DNA from: Goekera deserti
GTDB taxonomy: Bacteria > Actinomycetota > Actinomycetes > Mycobacteriales > Geodermatophilaceae
Assembly (NCBI RefSeq): GCF_010685995.1
Contig: NZ_JAAGWK010000011.1
Coordinates: 1 to 64,000 of the forward strand
Direction: 5' to 3'
Length of the DNA: 64,000 nucleotides
In this document: one piece after another, positions 26,174-35,864 of the stretch
How the letters are laid out: the number at the start of each line of letters is the position of its first letter
How positions within the stretch are numbered: the first letter of the stretch is position 1
The notes under the pieces: generated by a model
What the model was told of the DNA's origin: nothing
Database searches by the model: none
What the model saw: the letters and a program-made list of their open reading frames with translations, nothing else
Position numbers and translations under genes: made by a program

Positions 26174-27508
26174 TCACTGGTACGCCGAGCCGCCCCGCAG
26201 CCGGGCACCGACCGCCACGTGCAGCGGCGCGAGCACCACGCCGTCCCGGGCCAGCCGGGCGCGCAGCTGCCGGCGGTGCCGGAGCACCCCCACCAGACCG
26301 ATGGCCCAGAACACGTACTGCACCGAGAACGCGGCCCGGAACGCGTCCCGGCTGTACGCGGTGGAAGACCCTGGCGTGAGGACGTCGAGCACCGCACCGA
26401 TGGCGAGGATCGTGACCAGCGAGGCCACGAAGCCGCCGATGTTCACCACGCCGCTGGCGCTGCCCAGCCGCGCGGGCGGGTTCTCGGTGCGGGCGAAGTC
26501 GAAGCCGATCATCGAGCCGGGGCCGTTGGTGCCGAGTACCACGACCAGCAGCACCAGCAGCGGCAGCGGCGCCCGTCCGGGCCACAGCAGCACCACCGTC
26601 CAGACCGCCGCGGTGGCGGCCAGGATGCCGAACACCAGCGCGGAGCGGCGCAGTGGCCAGCGGGCGCACAGCCGGCCGAGCAGCGGGCCGACCAGCATGC
26701 CGACCAGCACCAGCAGGGTGAGCAGCCCGGCGGCCTGGCCGGCCGACAGCCCCTCGCCCACGGTCAGGAACGGGTAGCCCCACAGCAGCGCGAACACGGT
26801 GCCGGAGAACTGGGTGACCAGGTGCGTGTACAGCCCGATCCGGGTGCCCGGCTCCTGCCAGGCCAGTGCCAGGTTGCGGCGCACCTGCCCGGCGTCCGTG
26901 GGGGGCATCACCGGGGAACCGGGCGGGGCGTCCCGCAGCGCGACCACCACCAGGACGGCGACCAGCAGCCCCACCGCCGAGGCGCCCAGGAACGTGCTGC
27001 GCCACGACGTCGCCGCCAGCAGGCTCACCAGCGGGTAGGCCGCCACGATCGAGCCCACCTGACCCAGGATGCCGGTGAGCTGGGTCACCACCGGGACCAT
27101 CCGGCCGGGGAACCACAGCGAGACCAGCCGCAGCACGCTGATGAAGGTCATCGCGTCCCCGGCGCCGACGAGCACCCGGGCGGCGATGGCGGTCGGCACG
27201 TCGGTGGCCAGCGCGAGCACCAGCTGGCCGAGCGCCATGGTCACCGCCCCGGCCAGCACCATGCGCCGGGAGCCGAAGCGGTCCAGTGCCACACCGACCG
27301 GGATCTGCATGCCGGCGTAGACCACCAGCTGGAGCACCAGGAACAGCGACACCACCGAGGCGCCGGCGGAGAACCGCTCCTGCGCGTCGGTGGCGGCGAC
27401 CCCGAGCGACGCCCGGTGGAACACGGCCACGGCGTAGGCGAGCAGCCCCACCAGCCAGACGGCGTAGGCCCGGGTCGACGGTCGGGTCGTCGTCGTCGGC
27501 GTCGTCAC
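26174..27508 (-). CDS. MFS transporter
   Basis: A 444-aa major facilitator with 12 predicted helices. The loop 2-3 motif reads GVALDRFGSRRMVLAG and helix 4-5 includes AARVLVGAGDAMTF. Closest in style to the nitrate/hexuronate-type actinobacterial MFS group, but the substrate cannot be read. The start is uncertain: the GTG at 27508 lies directly on a ggagg run, and a GTG at 27568 is an alternative. Divergent from the acyltransferase gene. Confidence 0.85.
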   Translation of the reverse strand: MTTPTTTTRPSTRAYAVWLVGLLAYAVAVFHRASLGVAATDAQERFSAGASVVSLFLVLQLVVYAGMQIPVGVALDRFGSRRMVLAGAVTMALGQLVLALATDVPTAIAARVLVGAGDAMTFISVLRLVSLWFPGRMVPVVTQLTGILGQVGSIVAAYPLVSLLAATSWRSTFLGASAVGLLVAVLVVVALRDAPPGSPVMPPTDAGQVRRNLALAWQEPGTRIGLYTHLVTQFSGTVFALLWGYPFLTVGEGLSAGQAAGLLTLLVLVGMLVGPLLGRLCARWPLRRSALVFGILAATAAVWTVVLLWPGRAPLPLLVLLVVVLGTNGPGSMIGFDFARTENPPARLGSASGVVNIGGFVASLVTILAIGAVLDVLTPGSSTAYSRDAFRAAFSVQYVFWAIGLVGVLRHRRQLRARLARDGVVLAPLHVAVGARLRGGSAYQ

Positions 27509-27728
27509 CTCCGGGGCAAGGACGTCGCGGCCACGGCTTGTTCCCCGACCCCCGGTGGTGCTGCTCACCCGGGTGACGCCGGCGGCCCCCGGGACCCGAT
27601 CCGTGGCCGGGAGCCGGCCGGTCCCACCCCCTGCGGGGTCCGCAGCCACGGTCCGGGGGAGCCAGATCCGGCGTGCGCCTCGTACGCTGCGGACCAGGAC
27701 CTGTCCCGGGCGGCGAGTGGAGCACCTC
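27509..27728. promoter_or_regulatory. divergent promoter region MFS / acyltransferase
   Basis: A 220-base gap. On the plus strand TACGCT near 27682 could be a -10 box for the acyltransferase. No operator palindrome was seen. Part of the region may be coding if the MFS gene starts further upstream. Confidence 0.3.
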
Positions 27729-29348
27729 ATGAGCGCGACAGAACTGGAGACCGGCGCGCCGGGACCGACGGCGGAGACGCCCGCGCCGGCACCCGCGGCA
27801 CCGCACTACCCGTGCCTGGACGCCGCCCGCGCCATCGCCGCCACCGGGGTCGTCGTCACGCACGTGGCCTTCTGGACCGACGACTACACCGGCGGGAACA
27901 TCGGCCGGCTGTACGCCCGGCTGGACGTCGGCGTCGCGGTGTTCTTCGTGCTCTCGGGCTTCCTGCTGTCCCGGCCGATGTTCCTCGCCGCGCGCACCGG
28001 CCGGCAGCAGCCCAGCCGGTTGAGCTACCTGTGGCGCCGCGGTCTGCGCGTGCTGCCGGCGTACTGGGTCACCGTCTTCGTCGCGCTGCTGTTCCTGCCG
28101 ATCAACGAGGGGCAGAGCTTCACGACGTGGTGGGAGCACCTGGCGCTGCTGCAGATCTACACCGGCAACGGCGTCGCCGAGGGGCTGACCCACACCTGGA
28201 GCCTGTGCACCGAGGTCGCCTTCTACGTCGCGCTGCCCTTCCTCGTCGCCGCGCTGCTGCGGCTGTCCCGGGACGGCAGCTGGCGCCCGGGCCGGCTGCT
28301 GGGCGGGATAGCGGTGCTCAGCGTGGCGGGCCTCGCCTATCTGGCCTGGGTGTGGGCCACCAGCCCGGACGACGGGACGGCGGGCACCTGGCTGCCCTCC
28401 TACCTCGCCTGGTTCGGCGTCGGCATGGCCTTCGCGGTGCTCACCGTCTGCGAGCCGGACTGGTGGCCGGTGCGGGCCGCGCACGAGCTCGGCTCCAGCC
28501 TCTGGACCTGCTGGGCCGCGGCGGCCGGCGTGCTGTGGATCGCGTTCAGCCCGCTCGCCGGGCCGATCCTGCTGGTGGCACCCACCCCGTTCCAGGCGGT
28601 CACCAAGAACGTGCTGTACACGGTCGTCGCGACGCTGTTCGTCCTGCCGCTGGTGTTCGGCGACCAGCGCGCCGGCCGCACCCGAGCCGTGCTCTCCAGC
28701 GCGCCGCTGCAGTTCCTCGGCCGGATCTCCTACGGCCTGTTCCTGCTGCACCTGCCGGCGCTGGTGGGCATCTACGCCGTCCTCGACATGCCGCTGTTCA
28801 GCGGCAGCTTCTACGGCGTGCTGCTGCTGACCTGGGTCCTCGGCGTGCTGTTCGGCTGGCTGAGCTACCAGCTGGTGGAGGCCCCGGCCCAGCGCTGGCG
28901 CAACCTCTTCGCCACCCCCCGGCCGGCGGACACCGGCACCACCCGGGACGCCGACGGCGTGCTCCCCGGGAGCGCCGACGCGGCCTCCACGCACGTCTCC
29001 CCCACCGACCCGCCCACCACCCAGCCCCTCCCGGACGACGCCCCGGCCGGCGCCCCGGCCGACTCCCCGGCCGGCGCCCGCCGCCGGGCCGCGGGCGGTG
29101 TGGCGGTGGCCACCGCGCCGGTCCCCGGGACCAGCCCGGTCGCCGCGGTCACCGCAGAAGAGGCCGCCGCGGACTCGACCCCGGCGCCCACGGCAGCATC
29201 CGGTGGCGACGCCGCGGCCCCGCGCACCGGTTCGACCGCGGCGGCCGGCCGCAGCGCCGGCAAGCGGGTCCGTGGCCGCAGGACCTCCCGGCCCCGGACG
29301 GCCACGACGGGCGAGGACACCGAGGACAGCACGCCGCCCACCGCCTGA
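27729..29348 (+). CDS. OafA/YrhL-type acyltransferase with long disordered tail
   Basis: A 539-aa membrane acyltransferase of the acyltransferase-3 family. After about 25 disordered residues comes YPCLDAARAIAATGVVVTHVAFW, with the conserved catalytic-type histidine, then VFFVLSGFLLSRP, the RVLPAYW segment and HTWSLCTEVAFY, all typical. These enzymes O-acylate cell-surface glycans or exported metabolites. The last 160 residues are an Ala/Pro/Thr-rich tail ending in a basic GKRVRGRRTSRPRT patch, much longer than usual. ATG at 27729. A palindromic element follows downstream. Confidence 0.88.
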   Translation: MSATELETGAPGPTAETPAPAPAAPHYPCLDAARAIAATGVVVTHVAFWTDDYTGGNIGRLYARLDVGVAVFFVLSGFLLSRPMFLAARTGRQQPSRLSYLWRRGLRVLPAYWVTVFVALLFLPINEGQSFTTWWEHLALLQIYTGNGVAEGLTHTWSLCTEVAFYVALPFLVAALLRLSRDGSWRPGRLLGGIAVLSVAGLAYLAWVWATSPDDGTAGTWLPSYLAWFGVGMAFAVLTVCEPDWWPVRAAHELGSSLWTCWAAAAGVLWIAFSPLAGPILLVAPTPFQAVTKNVLYTVVATLFVLPLVFGDQRAGRTRAVLSSAPLQFLGRISYGLFLLHLPALVGIYAVLDMPLFSGSFYGVLLLTWVLGVLFGWLSYQLVEAPAQRWRNLFATPRPADTGTTRDADGVLPGSADAASTHVSPTDPPTTQPLPDDAPAGAPADSPAGARRRAAGGVAVATAPVPGTSPVAAVTAEEAAADSTPAPTAASGGDAAAPRTGSTAAAGRSAGKRVRGRRTSRPRTATTGEDTEDSTPPTA

Positions 29349-29657
29349 CCACGGAGCCGGGCGCACGCGAGCTCCGCGAACGACCGGCGTCGTCCGGGCT
29401 CGGCGCTGACACGTGCGCTCTGGCGGCAGTCGGTACCCCGGCGGGTCAGGACGTCGGCGCTCCGGCCCCGTGGGGAGGCACACCCAGGTCACCACCGGCA
29501 CGTCCGACCGTGCCGACGGTGACCCTGCCCCGCCGACCGTTCGACGGCACCAGCCCCCGCTCCGCGGACCAGCCGGGTCCCGCCGTCGCCCCCGGCGGGG
29601 ACGGCCGTCGACAGCGGGGCGGGGCCGTCGACGGCGGGGCGGGCGCGGCGCCGGCGG
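29349..29657. other. convergent intergenic region holding palindrome copy C and a 20-bp duplication
   Basis: This 309-base gap between convergent genes holds no credible gene. It contains palindromic element copy C and, at 29603-29642, a 20-bp near-perfect tandem duplication (ggccgtcgac-a/g-gcggggcgg). Confidence 0.5.
29487..29524. repeat. dispersed palindromic element, copy C
   Basis: Arms ggtcaccaccggcac (29487-29501) and gtgccgacggtgacc (29510-29524), 13 of 15 positions complementary, with the 8-base loop gtccgacc. It matches copies A and B in arm length, loop length and end sequence, and lies between convergent genes where a bidirectional terminator is expected. Confidence 0.6.
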
Positions 29658-32600
29658 TCAGGCCGGCTCGGGCTCCGTGCCGGCCGCAGACGCCGCCGCG
29701 GCGGCGGGGCGGCGGCGCGGACGCCGCCAGGCCCAGCCGCGGGCCGGGAACAGGCCGACCAGCACCACCGCCACGCCCACCGCCGCGAGCACCTGGCGCC
29801 CGGTCTCGCCGCTGCTCGCCCCGTCGGCCGCCAGCCACGCCACCGCGGCGACGGCGAGTCCACCGGCGAGCACGCCCGACGCCGTCCCGCTCAGCAGCCG
29901 GCGGGCCGGCGCCCACCACCGGCGCGCGGCGGCCAGCACCGCCACGGCGAGCACGCCGACCCAGCCCGCGGACAGGGCGATGAGCAGCACGCCGGCTGCG
30001 GCGACGGTCGCGTCCACCCGGCGCGGACCCACCGGGGGCAGCCTGCGGCCTCGGGCGGGCAGCAGTGCCAGGGCGGCCAGCACCACCAGCGCCAGGAGGC
30101 CCACCCCGAGCGCGGCCCGGTAGGTGGCGCCGGGGGCGAAGTCCAGCCGCAGCTCACCGGCGGACCCGGCCGGGAGCAGGTAGGCCTGCTGCCAGCCGTC
30201 CACCGTCCGCGACTCCAGCGGCACGCCGTCCAGGGTCGCCTGCCAGCCCGGGTTCACGTTCTCCGGCACGACGACCAGCGCCGGTTCGGACCGCTCGGGC
30301 ACCGACACCACGCGGTGCTCGGCGTCCCAGCGGGTGACCTCCACCGGCAGCGGCTGCGGCGCCGGTGCGGCCAGGTCCCCACCGATCCGGGTCAGCGTGG
30401 CCGACTCGACGGCGAGGCTCGCGGTGCTGGCCGCGGTGAAGCGGTGCTCCCCGGCGGCCAGCTCGCCGGTGGTCGCCGGGGCGGTGCAGGTGACCGGCGC
30501 CAGCGAGGCCATCGAGGTCAGGTCGCCCAGGGTGGTGGTCAGCTGGGTCTGCTGCACCCTCCCGTCCACGGTGATCGTGGGGCCGGTGCCGCAGGGCAGG
30601 TCGACGACGGTGGCCGGGTCCGGCCCGACGACGCCGGGCAGCTCGACCTCGCTGACGCCGACGCCCAGGCCGGTCGAGAGCCGGGTCTGCGGGTCGAAGG
30701 TGGCCAGCGAGTCCGGGTCGGGGAACCGCAGCGTCACCCGGTCGGTGGTCAGCGGGGCGAAGGTCGCCGCCCCGTCCAGGTCCAGGGTGACGGTGCGCAG
30801 CAGGCCGCCGGCCCCGTCATCGATCTCCACCTGCACCGGGCGGGCAGCAGCGGCGGCCGGGTTCAGCACCAGCCGGATGCGGTCCACGGTGCGTCGGCTG
30901 TCGAAGCGCAGGCTGAGCGAGCCACCGGCGTCGGCGTCGGCCGAGCCGACGAGGGCGGCGGCCGACCAGGTGGTCCCGGGATCGCCGTCGACGGCGGCCC
31001 ACGGGCCACCGCGCGGGTCGGGCACCGCCTGGCTGCTGGCCGTGGCACCGACGACGTGGGCGACGCCCCGGTCGGGGGAGCTCGCCGCCGACGCCACCGC
31101 CGCGCGGTCCAGCAGCGCGTCGAGGCCCGGGCCCGGTCGCGGGGTGGCGGACACGGACACGTCGTAGTCGGCCGGCTCGGCCACGGTGAGCACCCGGTCG
31201 ACACCCTCCGGTTCCTCGGCGCCGCGCACCAGGTCCGTGCTGCAGCGCACAGTGCGGTCGGGCTCGTCCACGCAGCCGGAGCGGGCGGGGTCGGCGGAGT
31301 CGAAGACGTAGGCGTCCACCGCGCCGGCCGGTGCCGGGGTGACCACCGACCGGTCGACGGTGAGGCCCGGCACCGCCACCTCGGCCAGGTGCAGGGCCGG
31401 GTCGCCGCCGGCGCCCTCGACCGGCAGCGCGGTGATCCGGACGAAGGACGTCGGGCCCACGGGCAGCGGCAGGTACTGCGCCTGGTCGGTGCGCAGCAGC
31501 GGGGCGTCCAGCTGGCCGCTGCTGGTGGTGATCCGCACCTCGGTCGGGGCGAGCTGCGGGTCGGCGAGCACGAGGCTCAGCCCCTCGGCCCGGAGGGGCT
31601 CGGCGGCGTCGACCTGCCACCAGACCGGCTGCGGGTCCCCGAGCCGGTCCGCCGGCTGCCAGGACGTCGTGGGGTCGCCGTCGAGGGCGGCGTAGGGCTG
31701 CTGGTCGGGCCGGCTGCCCTGCAGGCTGTCCGGGTCGGAGGCCGAGCTCGACGCCGACACCGCGCCGCCGTCCAGCCGGACGACGCTCTGCTGGGCGTCC
31801 TGGCCGTCGATGAGGTAGTCCCGGGCGGGGGCGTCCAGCCGCAGCGGGTCGTCGGCGGTCAGGCCGGCCGACGAGGCGTCGTTGATGGCACCGAAGTTGC
31901 GCTCCCGGCGCACGAGGGCGTCGCTGACCACGATGGGCGCGCCGGTGTCCTGGGTGCCGTCGGCCAGCTGGGCGGGGCGGCCGGTGACCAGGCCGCGCTC
32001 CGCGGCGGCCAGCACGCCCTCGGGTCCGCCGAGCACGGTGACGGCGCCCGACTGCGGCGTGACGGTGACCTCGTCGGCGGCGTCGCGCACCTCGAACACC
32101 TCGACGGCCTGCACCCGGGGCGCCAGGTTGGAGTCCAGGACCCGGCCCGGGACCGCACCGGACTCGATGCGGGGGCCGAAGCCGGCCACCCGGGTGATGC
32201 CCGGCGAGGCGGCGAGCGCCTCGTGCACCAGCGCCGAGCGGGTGGCGAGTGCACCGCTGGCCAGGTCGTTGCGGACCACCAGGTACTCGATGCCCGAGCG
32301 GGCCAGGAACGGGCCGAGTCCGGCCGACCCGGTGCCCCGCGCGAGCTGCGCCTCGACCGCGTCGAGCGTCCGGATGTGGCCGGGCGGGGTGAGCGGGATG
32401 GCGTTGCGCACCTCCCACGGCGACTCGGCCAGGGGCTGCATCGGCTCGTCGCCGGTGTCGCCCCAGACGTACTGGCCGGTGGTGGAGCCGGGCAGCAGCA
32501 GGGCCCGCCCGCTGCTCTGCCGGTCGGCCAGCCAGTCGGCGGTCTGGTCCCAGTAGCCCGGCAGGTCGATGAAGCCGCGCGGGGCGGTGAGCCGCCCCTC

Positions 32601-33953
32601 CAGCGCAGGCGACAGGGTGCTCAGCAGTGCCAGCACCACCAGGGCCGCGCCCGCCCTCCCGAGCAGCAGCCGGGCCGGGCGGGTACCCGGACCCTGACGC
32701 CCCCGGTCCCAGGCCCGGCCGACGACGTGGGCCACGGCCAGCGCCAACGGCAGCCGCAGCACCGGGTCGTACTTGTGCACGTTGCGCAGCGGGGACAGCG
32801 GCCCGTCCAGCGCGGTGTGCAGCGGGCCGGCCAGCACACCCTCGACGGTGGACAGGTGCCCCAGGGTGACCAGCACCAGCCCGGTCAGCAGCCCCAGCAC
32901 CATCCAGGTGCGGTGCGGCAGGTGCCGCCGGGTCAGCCCGAACAGGCCCACCGCCAGCAGGACGCCGGTGGCCAGCACCGGCAGGGTGTTGCGCACCAGC
33001 TCCCAGCCGGCCGGCCACACCGGTCCGTCCGGGGTGGACAGGAACGCCAGCCACTGCGACGTGCCGCGCAGCGTCTGCGTCAGCTCGGTGCGGGCGGTGG
33101 TGGTGTCGGCGGTCTCGATGTAGTCCAGGAACGGCGGGCTGTACCGCCCCAGGAGCAGCAGCGAGCCCGACCACCACGCGGTGGCCAGCAGCACCGACGC
33201 CGCCCACCAGGCCATCAGCCGGCGGCGCCGCGGGCCGGGTTCCCGGGTGAGCAGCCAGAGCGCCGCGAGCGGGAGCACCGCGGAGGCGGCGACGGCGTTC
33301 ACACCGCCGGCGCAGAACACCGCGACCCCGGAGAGCGCGGCGGCCCGGCGCGGTGACCCGGTGCGGGACCCGGTCACCAGGGGCACCAGCACCCACGGCG
33401 CGACCGCCATCGGCAGCACCTCGATCGAGGTGGCGCCCAGGCCGCTGATCATGCGCGGGGCGAGGGCGAAGACCAGCCCGGCGACGAGCCGGGAGCCCGG
33501 GGTGCCGATGCGCAGCCGCTCGGCCAGGGTGACGGCGCCCAGGAAGGCCACGCTGAGCAGCAGCGCCAGCCAGAGCCGCTGCACCACCCAGACGGGCAGG
33601 CCGATCGCGTCACCGAGGACGAAGAACGGCCCCATCGGGAACAGGTAGCCGTAGGCCTGGTTCTGCACCTGGCCGGCGAAGCCCTCGGGGTCCCACAGCG
33701 ACAGTGCGCGCCCGAGCAGGCCCAGCGGGTTGATCGCCAGGTCCAGCTTGGTGTCCGCGACGATGCGGTTGGGGTTCTGCGACAGCGCCAGGCCGGTGAA
33801 GGCCAGGCAGACCGCGGCCAGCCGCAGCCGGTGGACCAGCCGGGAGGCCGGCGGGGGTGTGCCCGCGGCCGGGGGGACCGGGACGGCGCCGCCCCCGCCC
33901 GGCGTGCGGGCGGGGGCAGCGTCGGACTGCTCGAGCAGGGTGGGTGCAGCCAT
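29658..33953 (-). CDS. aftD: AftD-type alpha-(1->3)-arabinofuranosyltransferase
   Basis: A 1,431-aa GT-C glycosyltransferase of the DUF3367/AftD family. The N-terminal half has about a dozen membrane helices; the first periplasmic loop contains VADTKLDLAINP with the acidic residues expected of a polyprenyl-phosphate-arabinose enzyme, followed by YGYLFPMGPFF. The large extracytoplasmic C-terminal half has beta-rich modules resembling carbohydrate-binding (F5/8 type) domains, for example AALDGDPTTSWQPA and AAVDGDPGTTWSAA, and the end returns to the membrane. AftD adds branching arabinofuranose to arabinogalactan/arabinomannan in mycobacteria; the glycan here is inferred. ATG at 33953. Probably in an operon with DUF3068 and the methyltransferase. 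Confidence 0.88.
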   Translation of the reverse strand: MAAPTLLEQSDAAPARTPGGGGAVPVPPAAGTPPPASRLVHRLRLAAVCLAFTGLALSQNPNRIVADTKLDLAINPLGLLGRALSLWDPEGFAGQVQNQAYGYLFPMGPFFVLGDAIGLPVWVVQRLWLALLLSVAFLGAVTLAERLRIGTPGSRLVAGLVFALAPRMISGLGATSIEVLPMAVAPWVLVPLVTGSRTGSPRRAAALSGVAVFCAGGVNAVAASAVLPLAALWLLTREPGPRRRRLMAWWAASVLLATAWWSGSLLLLGRYSPPFLDYIETADTTTARTELTQTLRGTSQWLAFLSTPDGPVWPAGWELVRNTLPVLATGVLLAVGLFGLTRRHLPHRTWMVLGLLTGLVLVTLGHLSTVEGVLAGPLHTALDGPLSPLRNVHKYDPVLRLPLALAVAHVVGRAWDRGRQGPGTRPARLLLGRAGAALVVLALLSTLSPALEGRLTAPRGFIDLPGYWDQTADWLADRQSSGRALLLPGSTTGQYVWGDTGDEPMQPLAESPWEVRNAIPLTPPGHIRTLDAVEAQLARGTGSAGLGPFLARSGIEYLVVRNDLASGALATRSALVHEALAASPGITRVAGFGPRIESGAVPGRVLDSNLAPRVQAVEVFEVRDAADEVTVTPQSGAVTVLGGPEGVLAAAERGLVTGRPAQLADGTQDTGAPIVVSDALVRRERNFGAINDASSAGLTADDPLRLDAPARDYLIDGQDAQQSVVRLDGGAVSASSSASDPDSLQGSRPDQQPYAALDGDPTTSWQPADRLGDPQPVWWQVDAAEPLRAEGLSLVLADPQLAPTEVRITTSSGQLDAPLLRTDQAQYLPLPVGPTSFVRITALPVEGAGGDPALHLAEVAVPGLTVDRSVVTPAPAGAVDAYVFDSADPARSGCVDEPDRTVRCSTDLVRGAEEPEGVDRVLTVAEPADYDVSVSATPRPGPGLDALLDRAAVASAASSPDRGVAHVVGATASSQAVPDPRGGPWAAVDGDPGTTWSAAALVGSADADAGGSLSLRFDSRRTVDRIRLVLNPAAAAARPVQVEIDDGAGGLLRTVTLDLDGAATFAPLTTDRVTLRFPDPDSLATFDPQTRLSTGLGVGVSEVELPGVVGPDPATVVDLPCGTGPTITVDGRVQQTQLTTTLGDLTSMASLAPVTCTAPATTGELAAGEHRFTAASTASLAVESATLTRIGGDLAAPAPQPLPVEVTRWDAEHRVVSVPERSEPALVVVPENVNPGWQATLDGVPLESRTVDGWQQAYLLPAGSAGELRLDFAPGATYRAALGVGLLALVVLAALALLPARGRRLPPVGPRRVDATVAAAGVLLIALSAGWVGVLAVAVLAAARRWWAPARRLLSGTASGVLAGGLAVAAVAWLAADGASSGETGRQVLAAVGVAVVLVGLFPARGWAWRRPRRRPAAAAASAAGTEPEPA

Positions 33954-34009
33954 CAGCTCACGAGGTCAGGGGTCGGTGTGTTGACGGTGCAGCCTTGCAC
34001 GTGCCCCTG

Positions 34010-35008
34010 TCAGCGCCCCTGCAGCTGGAAGAACTCCCGGTCGTCCTCGTCGGCCTCGGCGTGCCGGTCATGGGCCGCGACGTCGCCGCCCCGGCCGGCC
34101 CGCAGGAACAGCAGCAGCCCACCGACGAGCAGCAGCAGGCCCAGCACACCGAGCGCGATCGGCGCGGTCGTCGTGACGGCGCGGATCTGGTCACGCTTGT
34201 CCGACGCCAGGTCGACCTGGGTCGCGACCGTCTGCTCGTTGGCGGTGAAGTCGCCGGAGAGGTAGGTGATGCCGGTCTCGCCGTCCGGACCCTGGAACAC
34301 CACGTTCGGGCTCTCGGTGGCCGAGATGATGACGCCGGTGGTCGGCTCCACCAGCATCGTGCGGACGTTGGAGTAGACGACGTCGGCGGTCACGTTGCCG
34401 TCGCCCGGGGCACCGGCCAGCGCGGCCGGCACCTCCTCCTGGCGGATCGTCGTCGCCGGGACCTCGGTGACGAAGCGGTAGACGTCGAGCCCCTGGACGG
34501 TGTCCTCGCCCTCGTACCTCGCGGGGAAGGACTGCCCGACGGTGGAGTTGAACCAGGTGTAGTCCCGCTGCTCGGTGCCGATCGGGAACGTGATCGTGAG
34601 GCCCTGGATGTCGGCGGGCTCGCCGTCGACGCTGGCCGATCCGCAGTTGCCGACCGCCTCGGCCGTCCTGCGGTCCAGGCAGACCCGGAACTCCGTGGTG
34701 GTCAGGATGTCCCCGCGGGAACTCAGGATCGACGTGCCGCTGCTCCAGACCGCGGTGTCGGGATCGGCCTCGGGGGCGTTCGGGTCGCCCTGCACCGTCT
34801 GGTTGGCCCTGCCCTCGTCGTTCGTCACCGGCTGCAGGGTGCCCAGGTCGAAGTAGGTGAGGTCGTCGGCGATCGCCGTCGGCGTCGCCGACTGGTCCAG
34901 GTCCACCTTCACGAGCTCGGGGACGAGCACGAACCGCACAGCCAGAGCGGCGACCAGCATGAAGGTGCCCAGGCCGAGCAGCACCAGTCCTACGGCGCGT
35001 CCACGCAC
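34010..35008 (-). CDS. DUF3068 domain membrane protein
   Basis: A 332-aa protein with an N-terminal membrane helix (VGLVLLGLGTFMLVAALAVRF), a beta-rich extracytoplasmic domain rich in threonine, and a C-terminal helix before an acidic/aromatic tail. This is the DUF3068 plan, found next to cell-envelope glycan genes in actinobacteria. GTG at 35008 has a good ggagg site. It sits 56 bases before aftD on the same strand, so a role in surface polysaccharide assembly or sensing is likely, but the biochemical function is unknown. Confidence 0.85.
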   Translation of the reverse strand: MRGRAVGLVLLGLGTFMLVAALAVRFVLVPELVKVDLDQSATPTAIADDLTYFDLGTLQPVTNDEGRANQTVQGDPNAPEADPDTAVWSSGTSILSSRGDILTTTEFRVCLDRRTAEAVGNCGSASVDGEPADIQGLTITFPIGTEQRDYTWFNSTVGQSFPARYEGEDTVQGLDVYRFVTEVPATTIRQEEVPAALAGAPGDGNVTADVVYSNVRTMLVEPTTGVIISATESPNVVFQGPDGETGITYLSGDFTANEQTVATQVDLASDKRDQIRAVTTTAPIALGVLGLLLLVGGLLLFLRAGRGGDVAAHDRHAEADEDDREFFQLQGR

Positions 35009-35060
35009 GTGGGGCCTCCTTCGGGTTCGGCGACGGCTCCGACGGCGTCGCGGCTGCGCA

Positions 35061-35078
35061 CGTTACTCATGGGTAGCG
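35061..35078. promoter_or_regulatory. GTTACY-N5-GTAG motif upstream of the DUF3068 gene
   Basis: cgttactcatgggtagcg is an imperfect palindrome (14 of 18 positions) lying between the methyltransferase stop and the DUF3068 start. Similar sequences occur at 35865-35882 before the glycosyltransferase and 39199-39215 before the flippase. On the minus strand TAACGT within it could be a -10 element. Confidence 0.35.
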
Positions 35079-35824
35079 TGATTTCCAACATGTTCGACAG
35101 GATCCTCCCTCCGACGGAGGACGACCACGAGGTTCCAGGACACCACCTCCCGCAGGCCGGGGACGCGGACGATCCACTGCGCCCACCACGGGTGGTACCG
35201 CGGGTACGCGGCGACGACGTCGGCGTCCGGGCACTGCCGGGCCCACAGCACCGCGGCACCGGCGGAGACGGCGAACAGAGACTCCCCGAAGCGGTTCTTG
35301 GGCTCCCGGCCGTGCTCCCGCACGTAGCGGCGCCGGGCCCGGTACCCGCCCAGGTAGTGCCACGGCCCCGTCTCGTGCCCCCCGTGGGGTGACAACCACG
35401 GGGTGAAGCTGAGGAAGACGGTGCCCCCGGGCTTCGTCACACGCACCATCTCGTCGGCCATCAGCCAGGGCCGTGCCACGTGCTCCAGGACGTTGGAGGA
35501 GTAGCAGACGTCGACCGACGCCGTGCGCACCGGCAGGGCCTCGCCGCTGCCGCGCACCATGCCGGGGGTGCCCAGCCCGGCGAGCTCGCCGGCGTCCGGC
35601 TCCATGCCCACGTACGTGGCCCCGGCCTGCACGAACGCGTCCCGGAAGTACCCCGGGCCGCCACCGACGTCCAGGACGGTGGCGCCGTGCAGTGGCACGT
35701 GGTCACCGAGCTGGCGCACCGAGTCGTCGGCGAGCGTGCCGTAGAACGCGTCGGGGTCGGTCTGCTCGCTGAGGAACGCCCGGAACAGCGTCACCGAGCG
35801 GGCGAGCGTGGCCGAGTGCGGCAC
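35063..35824 (-). CDS. class I SAM-dependent methyltransferase
   Basis: A 253-aa Rossmann-fold methyltransferase with glycine-rich motif I ATVLDVGGGPGYFRDAF, motif II YVGMEPD and a post-motif region SSNVLEHVARPWLMADEMVR of the Methyltransf_11 type, which methylates small molecules or sugars. GTG at 35824 follows ggag. Its TAA stop lies inside the GTTAC motif. Divergent from a glycosyltransferase and upstream of DUF3068 and aftD, so glycan or lipid-linked sugar methylation is a reasonable inference. Confidence 0.85.
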   Translation of the reverse strand: MPHSATLARSVTLFRAFLSEQTDPDAFYGTLADDSVRQLGDHVPLHGATVLDVGGGPGYFRDAFVQAGATYVGMEPDAGELAGLGTPGMVRGSGEALPVRTASVDVCYSSNVLEHVARPWLMADEMVRVTKPGGTVFLSFTPWLSPHGGHETGPWHYLGGYRARRRYVREHGREPKNRFGESLFAVSAGAAVLWARQCPDADVVAAYPRYHPWWAQWIVRVPGLREVVSWNLVVVLRRREDPVEHVGNHATHE

Positions 35825-35864
35825 GGAGGGCTCCGATCGTCATCATCTGGGGTGGCGAAGAGCA

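Noticed and set aside
25458-29524. Insertion sequence ends marked by the palindromic elements
   Set aside because: No transposase lies between the copies and there are no target duplications; the copies sit at gene ends, so a terminator or REP role fits better.
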